Part shown: positions 51,550-58,867 of the stretch, piece after piece
Position numbering within the stretch: the stretch's first letter is position 1
How the letters are laid out: each line of letters begins with the position of its first letter
Source: Kaistella gelatinilytica
Lineage (GTDB): Bacteria > Bacteroidota > Bacteroidia > Flavobacteriales > Weeksellaceae
Direction of reading: 5' to 3'
NCBI RefSeq assembly: GCF_015679325.1
Contig: NZ_JADPVI010000001.1
Location: 186,001 to 250,000 of the forward strand
DNA length: 64,000 nt
Made by a program: the position numbers and the translations under genes
Notes under the pieces: model-generated
Told to the model about the DNA's origin: nothing
Database searches by the model: none
What the model saw: the letters and a program-made list of their open reading frames with translations, nothing else

Positions 51550-54500
51550 TTAATCCTGAAGATCTCCTTCAATGGAAACGGATTCTGCTTCGATAACTGC
51601 AGGTTCGTTGTGAAGCCATTTTTTCTTTTCAGACATATAATAAATCAATGGAATAACAATCAAAGTCAAAAGCGTAGAAACGATCGCTCCAAATACCAAT
51701 GAGATTGCCAATCCCTGGAAAATCGGGTCGAATAAAATCACGATTGCGCCAATTACCACTGCTCCGGTTGTTAATAAAATCGGTGTCGTTCTCACTGCTC
51801 CTGCTTCAATGATTGCGCGTTTTATTGGCGCTCCTTCTTTCAAACGAATTTCAATAAAGTCAATCAAAAGAATCGAATTTCTCACCATAATTCCTGCTAA
51901 AGCAATCATTCCGATAAAGGAAGTTGCCGTAAAGAAAGCGCCTAATAACCAGTGTCCGAGTACAATCCCAACCAGCGAAAGTGGAATAGGGATCATCATC
52001 ATAATTGGGGTTTTAAAGTTTTGGAACCAACCTACGATCAACATATAAATAATGAGAATTACCACTAAAAATGCAACACCCAAATCCCGGAAAACTTCCA
52101 AAGTAATTTGCCATTCTCCATCCCATTTCACAGTATAATCAGATTCGTCTTTTGGCGCATTCATGTACAATTCGTTCAAGGAATATCCCGCTGGAAGTTT
52201 GATGTTTTTCAATTTTTCATCCATTCCGAGAATTGCATACGCCGGACTTTCTAATCCTCCTGCCATATCTGCAAGAATATAAACCACGCGTTTTTGGTCT
52301 TTTCTGTAAATTGATTTTTCCAAAGTTTCGCGCTGAACTTTTACAATATCACTTACCGGAACCATTCCTGCCTGACCTTTCACTTTTAAGTCCGTTATGT
52401 CGGAAATGCTGGTTTTGTCGCCATCATTTAATTTCATTACAATATCAATCGCGTCATTTGATTTAGGGTCAAATAAATTTCCGACAGAATGTTCGCTAAT
52501 TAGATAAGTAAGATTTCCAACAATTTGTTGAGGTGCGACACCGTTCAACATTGCTTTTTCTTTATCGGCTACGATTTTAAATTCAGTTTGTGGCGATTCT
52601 ACCATCCAATCTACATCAACAACATCATCGGTATTGATGAGGATTTTCTGAACTTCATCTGCAATTCGAACTTGCTCGTCATAATCTGGTCCGTAAACTT
52701 CGGCAACAATGGTTGATAAAACTGGCGGTCCAGGTGGAACTTCTACGATTTTTACATTCGCTCCATATTTTTTCGCAATCTTGTGAATCTCTGGACGAAT
52801 CACTTTTGCCACATCATGACTTTGTAAATCGCGATCTTCTTTATGTAAAAGATTCACCTGAATATCTGCAGTATTGCTACTTCCGCGCATATCGTAATGA
52901 CGAACCAATCCATTAAACGTAATTGGCGACGCCGACCCAATATAAGATTGATAATTCACCACTTCTGGAACGGTTTTCAAATATTGAGCAATGTCTTGCG
53001 TAACTGCAGCAGTTCTTTCTAAAGTCGTCCCTTCTGGTAAATCGATGACTACTTGAACTTCATTTTTATTATCAAAAGGAAGCATTTTCACCGCCACCCA
53101 TTTTGCCGCAAAAGCAAACATGGAAATCATCAACAAAACACCCGTAATTCCGAGCATGGTCCATCTTTTCTTTTTGTTATCAAGCAAAGGTTGCTCAATC
53201 TTTTTGTATATTTTATAGATGAATCCGGTTTCTAAACCTTGCTCTTCTTTATGTTCCTCACTGTCTTTTACTTTTAATAAATGGAAACCTAAATAAGGCG
53301 TAATCGTTAAAGCCACAAAAAGGGAAAGTAACATCGCAATCGAAGCGCCAATCGGCATCGGCGACATATAAGGTCCCATCATTCCAGATACAAATGCCAT
53401 GGGTAAAATCGCTGCAATCACTGTAAATGTTGCTAAAATCGTTGGATTTCCAACTTCATTAATGGCGAAAATTGCGGCTTGCTTAAACGGTAATTTCTTC
53501 ATGTGGAAATGCCGGTGCATATTTTCCGCGATAATAATACTGTCATCAACGACGATTCCCACAACGAAAACTAGGGCGAAAAGCGTAATCCTGTTCAGCG
53601 TATAACCCAACATATAATACGCGAAAAGCGTTAATGCAAAGGTTAAGGGAACTGAGAAGAACACGACTAAACCGCCTCTCCAACCCATTGCGAGCATCAC
53701 CAAAAGCGTCACTGCGACAATCGCAATTCCCAAGTGGCTCATTAATTCAGATACTTTGTGAGAAGCCGTTTCCCCGTAATTTCGGGTTACTTCAACATGG
53801 ACATCATCGGGAATTAAAGTTTTCTTTAAAGTTTCCACCTGATCCAAAATCTCTGCAGAAATATGCATCGCATCGGCACCTTTTACTTTAGAAATAGAAA
53901 GGGTTACCGCAGGATATTCTGATAAAAAACTCTTGCCTTTTTCAGTCGCGTTTCCGTAACCGAAATTCACATAATTCTTTGTGGAGGAAGGTCCATCTTC
54001 AATTTTTGCAACTTGTTTTAGATAAACCGGCATATTTTGAGAAGTTCCAATGACCAGGTTTCCAACATCTTCAGCAGAATTTAAAAACTCACCAGTTGTT
54101 ACCAAATATTCCTGATCGTTGCTCGCAAAACTTCCAGATTGTGAACTGCCATTATTGGCCTGAATCATTTGCATAATTCCCAACGCATCAACATTGGATT
54201 CTGCCATTTTATCTTTGTCAACTACCACTTGCAACTGTCGGCTTCTTCCGCCAATCACGTTCGTTAGGGAAACATCTTTAATTTTTTTGACTTCTGAAGC
54301 AAGTTCTTCGGTCATTTGTCTTAACTGAAAATCGCTGTATTTTTCACTCCAAAGCGTCAATCCCAGCATCGGAACATCATCGATGGAACGGGTTTTAATT
54401 AAGGGTTCGTAAACTCCTTTTGGAAAGATGTTTTTGTTTTTCATCATCTCATCGTAGAGTTTCACGTAAGAACGTTCGGTATCTTCACCCACGTAAAACT

Positions 54501-54795
54501 GCACGATAATCATGGCTTTGCCGTTCATCGCCATACTGTGAACGTGCTCTACACCTTTGATGTTGGAGATTATTTTTTCCAAAGGTTTCACCACGCGATT
54601 TTCTACTTCCGTAGGATTTGCGCCGGGATAACCAACCATTACGTCGGCCATTGGTACAATAATCTGTGGTTCCTCTTCTCTCGGTATTAATGTCGAACTG
54701 TACATCCCAATCGCCATCAACGCGACCATCAACAGAATTGATAGTTTTGAATTGATGAAGACTTCGGCAATACGTCCTGCTATTCCTTGTTGCAT
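51550..54795 (-). CDS. RND efflux permease (AcrB/HAE1-like)
   Basis: Inner-membrane proton-driven pump of a tripartite system. The 1081-residue protein has 12 helices and two large periplasmic loops: start IAEVFINSKLSILLMVALMAIG, GYPGANPTEVENRVVKPLEK, TM4 FVVGIVVDDSIIIAENMHRHF with adjacent Asp residues, PLSLVGIVLGHWLLGAFFTATSFIGMIALAGIMVRNSILLIDF, and C-terminal EAGAVRTTPILLTT. The double Asp in TM4 fits the drug/hydrophobe (HAE) type rather than heavy-metal CusA types. It is downstream of the adaptor and TolC genes. Its substrate cannot be inferred. Confidence 0.92.
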   Translation of the reverse strand: MQQGIAGRIAEVFINSKLSILLMVALMAIGMYSSTLIPREEEPQIIVPMADVMVGYPGANPTEVENRVVKPLEKIISNIKGVEHVHSMAMNGKAMIIVQFYVGEDTERSYVKLYDEMMKNKNIFPKGVYEPLIKTRSIDDVPMLGLTLWSEKYSDFQLRQMTEELASEVKKIKDVSLTNVIGGRSRQLQVVVDKDKMAESNVDALGIMQMIQANNGSSQSGSFASNDQEYLVTTGEFLNSAEDVGNLVIGTSQNMPVYLKQVAKIEDGPSSTKNYVNFGYGNATEKGKSFLSEYPAVTLSISKVKGADAMHISAEILDQVETLKKTLIPDDVHVEVTRNYGETASHKVSELMSHLGIAIVAVTLLVMLAMGWRGGLVVFFSVPLTFALTLFAYYMLGYTLNRITLFALVFVVGIVVDDSIIIAENMHRHFHMKKLPFKQAAIFAINEVGNPTILATFTVIAAILPMAFVSGMMGPYMSPMPIGASIAMLLSLFVALTITPYLGFHLLKVKDSEEHKEEQGLETGFIYKIYKKIEQPLLDNKKKRWTMLGITGVLLMISMFAFAAKWVAVKMLPFDNKNEVQVVIDLPEGTTLERTAAVTQDIAQYLKTVPEVVNYQSYIGSASPITFNGLVRHYDMRGSSNTADIQVNLLHKEDRDLQSHDVAKVIRPEIHKIAKKYGANVKIVEVPPGPPVLSTIVAEVYGPDYDEQVRIADEVQKILINTDDVVDVDWMVESPQTEFKIVADKEKAMLNGVAPQQIVGNLTYLISEHSVGNLFDPKSNDAIDIVMKLNDGDKTSISDITDLKVKGQAGMVPVSDIVKVQRETLEKSIYRKDQKRVVYILADMAGGLESPAYAILGMDEKLKNIKLPAGYSLNELYMNAPKDESDYTVKWDGEWQITLEVFRDLGVAFLVVILIIYMLIVGWFQNFKTPIMMMIPIPLSLVGIVLGHWLLGAFFTATSFIGMIALAGIMVRNSILLIDFIEIRLKEGAPIKRAIIEAGAVRTTPILLTTGAVVIGAIVILFDPIFQGLAISLVFGAIVSTLLTLIVIPLIYYMSEKKKWLHNEPAVIEAESVSIEGDLQD

Positions 54796-54866
54796 AATTA
54801 TTAGTTTAATTTAACAATGAATCAATTTACCAGTGTAACAAATTTTATTTGAATTGATTGGTAGAC

Positions 54867-54895
54867 TGTTACATTATTTTATTGTTACATTATTT
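54867..54895. repeat. 13-bp direct repeat with 16-bp period
   Basis: TGTTACATTATTT occurs at 54867-54879 and 54883-54895, overlapping the stop of the adaptor gene. Further TGTAACA-like half-sites lie nearby at about 54835. Confidence 0.75.
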
Positions 54896-55969
54896 AGTTA
54901 CTTTTGCTCCGTTATAAAGTTTTCCTTGCGCCGAAACGATGTAAGGTTCTTTTGCTGTAAGTCCAGATAAAACTTCGACTTGATCGCCAAAATCTTTTCC
55001 TACTTTCACCCAACGAAGCACTGCCGTATTATTTGAACTGATGGTATAAACTCCCGTCAACTGGCCTTTTTCGACCAAAGCAGATTTCGGAATCATCACG
55101 CCTTCCTGAAAATCCTGATTCACTTTCCCAGAATTTTTAAAAGGAAACTGGATGTTCACAAACATCCCCGGCAATAAATTTTGACTTCCCGAAACATTAA
55201 CTTTCACCATATATTGTCCACCAGTATTTGTCGATGATTTGCTTATTTCTGCTACGGTTCCGCCAACTTCTTGGTTTGTTGATTTCAAAGTAATTTTCAC
55301 CGGCATTCCTTGAGTGATTTGGGTAATGTTTTGCTCCGAAACCAAAACTTGCGCTTGCAAAGCAGATGGAGATTCGATGGTTAACAGAGGCATTCCCGGA
55401 CTTGCCATATCTCCTTGTTCTGCAAATTTAGCCGTGATTACTCCGGAAATTGGTGCGGTAATATTCGTGTAGCGATATTGAGAATTCACTTCACTTTTCA
55501 TGGCTTGTGCGGCTTGTAAACCGGCTTGAGCCATTTCGTAGCGCGCTCTCATATCATCAAGTTCTTTTTGAGAAGCACTTTGATTTTTATATAAATTCGA
55601 GAAACGCTCGTAATCTTTTTTAGCTATATGATAACTTGCCTGTGCTTGAGAAATTTGCGCATTGGCTTGTCCACCTTTTGCCTGAATATCTGTGGAATTG
55701 ATGCTTACCAATAATTGTCCCGCACTCACGTTTTGTCCAACTTCGGCTTTCATTCCCGTGATGTAACCCATCATTCTGGTACTTACATTCACGGTGTTTT
55801 TCGCGACTAATTTTCCACTTGCGCTTGCATAAGCCCCTTCAGAATTATTTCCGGACTGATTTACGGTTACTTGAATTGGCGTCTGCTTTAGTGCTGCATC
55901 CTTCCCGTCTGCCGAGCAACTGCTCATGGTTAATCCTAAAAGTAGGACGGAGTAAACTAATATTTTCAT
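54890..55969 (-). CDS. RND periplasmic adaptor (membrane-fusion) lipoprotein
   Basis: Links the permease to TolC. The 359-residue protein has a lipoprotein signal with Cys18 (LTMSSCSAD), a lipoyl/beta-barrel segment (GYITGMKAEVGQNVSAGQLLVSI), a coiled-coil hairpin (about 105-165, NAQISQAQASYHIAKKDY to ARYEMAQAGLQAAQAM), a second lipoyl half (NITAPISGVITAKFAEQGDMASPGMPLLTIE) and a C-terminal beta-barrel/MP domain. It follows TolC by 105 nt, a gap filled by a 7-bp repeat tract, and precedes the permease by 94 nt. Confidence 0.93.
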   Translation of the reverse strand: MKILVYSVLLLGLTMSSCSADGKDAALKQTPIQVTVNQSGNNSEGAYASASGKLVAKNTVNVSTRMMGYITGMKAEVGQNVSAGQLLVSINSTDIQAKGGQANAQISQAQASYHIAKKDYERFSNLYKNQSASQKELDDMRARYEMAQAGLQAAQAMKSEVNSQYRYTNITAPISGVITAKFAEQGDMASPGMPLLTIESPSALQAQVLVSEQNITQITQGMPVKITLKSTNQEVGGTVAEISKSSTNTGGQYMVKVNVSGSQNLLPGMFVNIQFPFKNSGKVNQDFQEGVMIPKSALVEKGQLTGVYTISSNNTAVLRWVKVGKDFGDQVEVLSGLTAKEPYIVSAQGKLYNGAKVTK

Positions 55970-55980
55970 GTTGATTTATT

Positions 55981-56039
55981 TTGAGATTTGAGATTTGAGA
56001 TTTGAAGATTTAAGATTTGAGATTTGAGATTTGAAAGAT
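55981..56039. repeat. 7-bp tandem microsatellite (TTGAGAT)n
   Basis: Eight units: three perfect TTGAGAT, then TTGAAGAT, TTAAGAT, two perfect, then TTGAAAGAT. A further TCTCTTGTCT direct repeat (56041-56050 and 56063-56072) follows. It fills the gap between the adaptor and TolC genes. Confidence 0.9.
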
Positions 56040-56074
56040 GTCTCTTGTCTCATATCTAATAATCTCTTGTCTAA

Positions 56075-57370
56075 TTATTTTAAAAATTTAAAGTATTCCA
56101 GCGCCGAATTATATTCGAAAATCGCCTGTTGATATTCCAGTTCTTTTTGGGACATTTGAGTTTCTGCGGAAAGCAAATCAGAAGATTTATCTAAACCTTT
56201 ATCGTATCTGTTTTTTCGGATTCTGTAGGCTTCTGCACTTTGATCCCAGGATAATTTGGTTAAAGAAACTTTGTTGTCCGCATCTAAAACCTGACGATAC
56301 GATTTGTTGAGTTCTAACTGATTTTGTTTTTGATATTGCTGAATTTCAGTTTGTGCTTTTGAGAGATCTGCTTTGTAAACTTCTTTTTCGCTTTTGGCTT
56401 TGTAACCATCGAAGACATTCCAGGATAATTGCAATCCGAGTAAATAACCATTGCCATTGAATTTATAAACTTTATTGTCATTTAATTCAAAACTTCCAAA
56501 GGCATTTAATTTTGGTAAAAACTTCGCATCGGCTGATTTCATCATAAAATCGTAGGCTTCCAAAGATTTTTCATACGCCTGCAAATCTTTTCTGTTTTCA
56601 TTGAGTTTTGGATTTTGCTCCAAAATATTTTCCTGATAAGAAAACTCATCCATCGGCTTGAAAACTTTATTTTCCGAATCTTCATTCAATAAAAAATAAA
56701 CATAATCCGAAGCATTTCTCACATTAGATTTCGCATATTGAATCTGACTTTCAATTTCAGAAACTCTAACATTCATATACAACACTTCAGATTTCTGAAT
56801 CATTCCGTTTTTGTAATAATTATCGATGACTTTTTTGTTGGCCAATGTTGTGTTTTTTGCTTCTTCTAAAACTTTCACCACTTTATACGCCATTTGCAAT
56901 TGGAGATAGGCTTTATTCAAATCAAACTGAAGATATTCTTTGGTACGTTCTGCTTTTATTTTCAAAACGTCCACTTTTACTTCTCCCGCTTTTTTCTGAT
57001 AAACCGCATCTTTATTAAAAATGGGTTGCTGCACTTCTAATTTCGTAGCGAAATTGAAAATATTATCGGGATTATTTAATTGAGTTGGATCGAAATCCAT
57101 CATCGTAATTCTGGATTGGTTGAGTTTTGTTCCGAAAGCCATCAACGGACTGTTAGTCGCAGTTCCTGTGTAAGAAGCGGTTACGTTGGGCAAATACATT
57201 GCGCGAGTTTGCAACAAACCGGCTTGTGCAGAATTTACTTCATCATTCGCCAATTTCAAGGAAAGGTTTTGACCTTCAATTCTGGATTCTAAATCTTTTT
57301 TAGAAATTTGAATGGTATCCTGCGCGAAAATTTGTGTTGATATAAATAGTAGGAATAATACTTTCTTCAT
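56075..57370 (-). CDS. TolC-family outer-membrane efflux protein
   Basis: Outer-membrane channel and periplasmic tunnel of the tripartite pump. The 431-residue protein has a signal peptide (KKVLFLLFISTQIFA), then two helical repeats each of about 190 residues with long amphipathic helices, e.g. EVNSAQAGLLQTRAMYLPNVTASY and LGLQLSWNVFDGYKAKSEKEVYKADLSKAQTEI, ending AIFEYNSALEYFKFLK. It is first gene of the pump operon, with a promoter box and a putative Crp/Fnr-type site upstream. Confidence 0.92.
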   Translation of the reverse strand: MKKVLFLLFISTQIFAQDTIQISKKDLESRIEGQNLSLKLANDEVNSAQAGLLQTRAMYLPNVTASYTGTATNSPLMAFGTKLNQSRITMMDFDPTQLNNPDNIFNFATKLEVQQPIFNKDAVYQKKAGEVKVDVLKIKAERTKEYLQFDLNKAYLQLQMAYKVVKVLEEAKNTTLANKKVIDNYYKNGMIQKSEVLYMNVRVSEIESQIQYAKSNVRNASDYVYFLLNEDSENKVFKPMDEFSYQENILEQNPKLNENRKDLQAYEKSLEAYDFMMKSADAKFLPKLNAFGSFELNDNKVYKFNGNGYLLGLQLSWNVFDGYKAKSEKEVYKADLSKAQTEIQQYQKQNQLELNKSYRQVLDADNKVSLTKLSWDQSAEAYRIRKNRYDKGLDKSSDLLSAETQMSQKELEYQQAIFEYNSALEYFKFLK

Positions 57371-57388
57371 GTCTTAATAATTTGATGA

Positions 57389-57396
57389 CAAAAGTA
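57389..57396 (-). promoter_or_regulatory. -7 box of the TolC-adaptor-RND operon
   Basis: Minus-strand TACTTTTG, 18 nt before the ATG; matches TAnnTTTG. Predicted transcript start near 57382. Confidence 0.6.
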
Positions 57397-57418
57397 TTGC
57401 AGTAAAAAATCCTGCACA

Positions 57419-57432
57419 GTGACAAATGTTAC
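57419..57432. promoter_or_regulatory. Putative Crp/Fnr-type operator of the pump operon
   Basis: GTGAC-AAAT-GTTAC on the plus strand is a near-perfect 14-bp dyad (GTgACA-AA-TGTtAC). Its centre at 57425.5 is 29.5 bp from the distal edge of the -7 box, about -43 from the predicted start. Confidence 0.5.
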
Positions 57433-57470
57433 AGAGTCTATTAACATTGAAAGTTAGCAGTGTTTTTTTC

Positions 57471-57567
57471 GCACGGATTTCACAGATTTAAACGGATGAA
57501 TGTATTAGTTTGAAATTATTAATTGATGTCAAAAAAAAATCTGTGAAAATCCGTGTGATCTGTGCGC
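57471..57567. repeat. Imperfect palindromic intergenic element
   Basis: Left arm 57471-57490 (GCACGGATTTCACAGATTTA) and right arm about 57537-57567 are inverted, with a 9-nt insertion in the right arm. The element is built from CACGGATTT/CACAGATTT units flanked by A and T runs. It resembles dispersed repeats seen in other flavobacterial genomes. Confidence 0.8.
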
Positions 57568-57597
57568 TGAAAATAATTAAGATGTGGTGCAAAATGA

Positions 57598-57623
57598 AAA
57601 ACCCCGAAATTAATCGAGGTTTT
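57598..57623 (-). terminator. Weak terminator after the rhodanese gene
   Basis: Ten-position stem AAAACCCCGA/TCGAGGTTTT with one C-A mismatch, 6-nt loop, and Ts on the minus strand. Confidence 0.65.
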
Positions 57624-57646
57624 ATCTGCAGAATATAGTGATGTAT

Positions 57647-57958
57647 TTAAATTTTACCATTCAAACTTCCCCAACCGCCACCGTTGTGAACGTCGGTATA
57701 GCCATTATTCAAAAGAATTGTTTTCGCAGAACCACTTCTCATTCCAGAAGCGCAACATGTAATAATCGTTTTGTTTTTGTCCTTTAATTTGCCAAGATTA
57801 TTTTGAAGTTGGTCCACCGGAATATTGATGGAACCTTTAATATGTCCACTTGAATATTCTCCTTTGCTGCGAACATCAAGGATAATTGCGCCTTTTTTTA
57901 CAAGGTCTGCGTAATCTGTTTTTGTGAAGCCGAATAATTGATTAATAGTATCTAACAT
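57647..57958 (-). CDS. Single-domain rhodanese (sulfurtransferase)
   Basis: Transfers sulfane sulfur between thiols or cyanide. The 103-residue protein has ILDVRSKGEYSSGHIKGSINIPVDQL and the active-site loop TCCASGMRSGSA, where the second Cys is the expected persulfide carrier, followed by NGYTDVHNGGGWGSL. There is no signal peptide. It lies 70 nt after the Crp/Fnr-type regulator gene with its own promoter and putative operator. The E. coli homologue YgaP joins such a domain to a DUF2892 membrane part, which here is encoded separately at 50955-51161. Confidence 0.92.
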   Translation of the reverse strand: MLDTINQLFGFTKTDYADLVKKGAIILDVRSKGEYSSGHIKGSINIPVDQLQNNLGKLKDKNKTIITCCASGMRSGSAKTILLNNGYTDVHNGGGWGSLNGKI

Positions 57959-57988
57959 AATTTTGAGTATTTGATTGATTTAATACTG

Positions 57989-57996
57989 CAAATTTA
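57989..57996 (-). promoter_or_regulatory. -7 box of the rhodanese gene
   Basis: Minus-strand TAAATTTG, 30 nt before the ATG; matches TAnnTTTG. Predicted transcript start near 57982. Confidence 0.6.
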
Positions 57997-58018
57997 GGTC
58001 AGCCAAATTGGGACTACA

Positions 58019-58032
58019 GTAATCTATATCAC
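58019..58032. promoter_or_regulatory. Putative Crp/Fnr-type operator of the rhodanese gene
   Basis: GTAAT-CTAT-ATCAC on the plus strand is a 14-bp dyad with the same layout as the site at 57419-57432. Its centre at 58025.5 is again 29.5 bp from the distal edge of the -7 box. It overlaps the stop codon of the regulator gene. Confidence 0.5.
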
Positions 58033-58637
58033 AGAAGTTCAATTTTATTTCGGGAAAGAATTAAAAGATGATCTTTTTCCATTTGTTTGAGAACTCTGCT
58101 CGTTGCTTCCCGTGTAATTCCAAGTTCATCCGCCAATTGCTGATGTGTTACTGAAATTTCTTTAGAATTATACAGTTGAGTTTTCTGTTTGATGAGGTGT
58201 AAAAGTCTCGTATCAATTTTTTGGAAAGCCACCGAATTCACAACATCCAGTAATTCCTCAAATCGTTTTTGATAGAGATCAAAAATAAATTCCGTCCAGT
58301 CTGGATATTTCTTCACCCATTCTTTGGCTTTATCTGCCGGGATCAGCATGATATCTGCATCTTCTTCTACAATGGCTTTGATTTTCGATGTTTCATTTTT
58401 CATTCCGGCCAGAATTGAAACGATGCAGCTTTCACCCGGCGTTAAATAGTAGAGTAGGATTTCGCGACCATCTTCTTCAGTCCGGATAACTTTAATACTT
58501 CCGGAAATAACCACGGGAATATGTTTGATATAAGAATCCATGTTCACGATAGTTTCACCTGCTTTAAAATGTTTCAGGTTACCGGAATCTTCAATTTCTT
58601 TCACTAAATCGGACTGGAAAATATCTTTTAAAATCAT
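58029..58637 (-). CDS. Crp/Fnr-family transcriptional regulator
   Basis: A 202-residue regulator with an N-terminal cyclic-nucleotide-binding-like beta-roll (about 20-115: FKAGETIVNMDSYIKHIPVVISGSIKV, GESCIVSILAG), a dimer helix (about 118-140) and a winged helix-turn-helix (about 155-200: THQQLADELGITREATSRVLKQMEKDHLLIL). There is no cysteine cluster for an Fe-S centre as in Fnr; one Cys lies in GESCIVS. The recognition helix REATSRVLK is of the Crp/Fnr type. The effector is unknown. It probably controls the adjacent rhodanese and pump genes. Confidence 0.9.
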   Translation of the reverse strand: MILKDIFQSDLVKEIEDSGNLKHFKAGETIVNMDSYIKHIPVVISGSIKVIRTEEDGREILLYYLTPGESCIVSILAGMKNETSKIKAIVEEDADIMLIPADKAKEWVKKYPDWTEFIFDLYQKRFEELLDVVNSVAFQKIDTRLLHLIKQKTQLYNSKEISVTHQQLADELGITREATSRVLKQMEKDHLLILSRNKIELL

Positions 58638-58641
58638 AGTT

Positions 58642-58649
58642 CAAAGTTA
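58642..58649 (-). promoter_or_regulatory. -7 box of the Crp/Fnr gene, implying a leaderless transcript
   Basis: Minus-strand TAACTTTG ends 4 nt before the ATG at 58637; matches TAnnTTTG. Confidence 0.5.
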
Positions 58650-58838
58650 ATCATTAATATTATTCTACAATTTCCGTCCAGATAACAGAGGAACATTAAA
58701 CAATGCACAATTCCAGGCACAATGTTGATGTATTTTTCGGTTTTACATTTTTAGTATGAATGTCAGGTTTTTACCGCTTGCAAAAGTGTTTAAGAAAAAT
58801 ATTTTATCGAATTATAGTTAATAATTATTAAATTTTTA

Positions 58839-58846
58839 TATTTTTG
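58839..58846 (+). promoter_or_regulatory. -7 box of the amino-acid permease gene
   Basis: TATTTTTG, 21 nt before the ATG at 58868. It overlaps the alternative TTG start at 58844, which is therefore unlikely. Confidence 0.55.
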
Positions 58847-58867
58847 GGAATCTTAAACAAAAATCAA

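Noticed and set aside
51550-54795. RND permease considered as a heavy-metal CusA/CzcA pump
   Set aside because: TM4 has the adjacent Asp pair (VDDSIIIAEN) of drug pumps and no metal-binding methionine cluster was seen.
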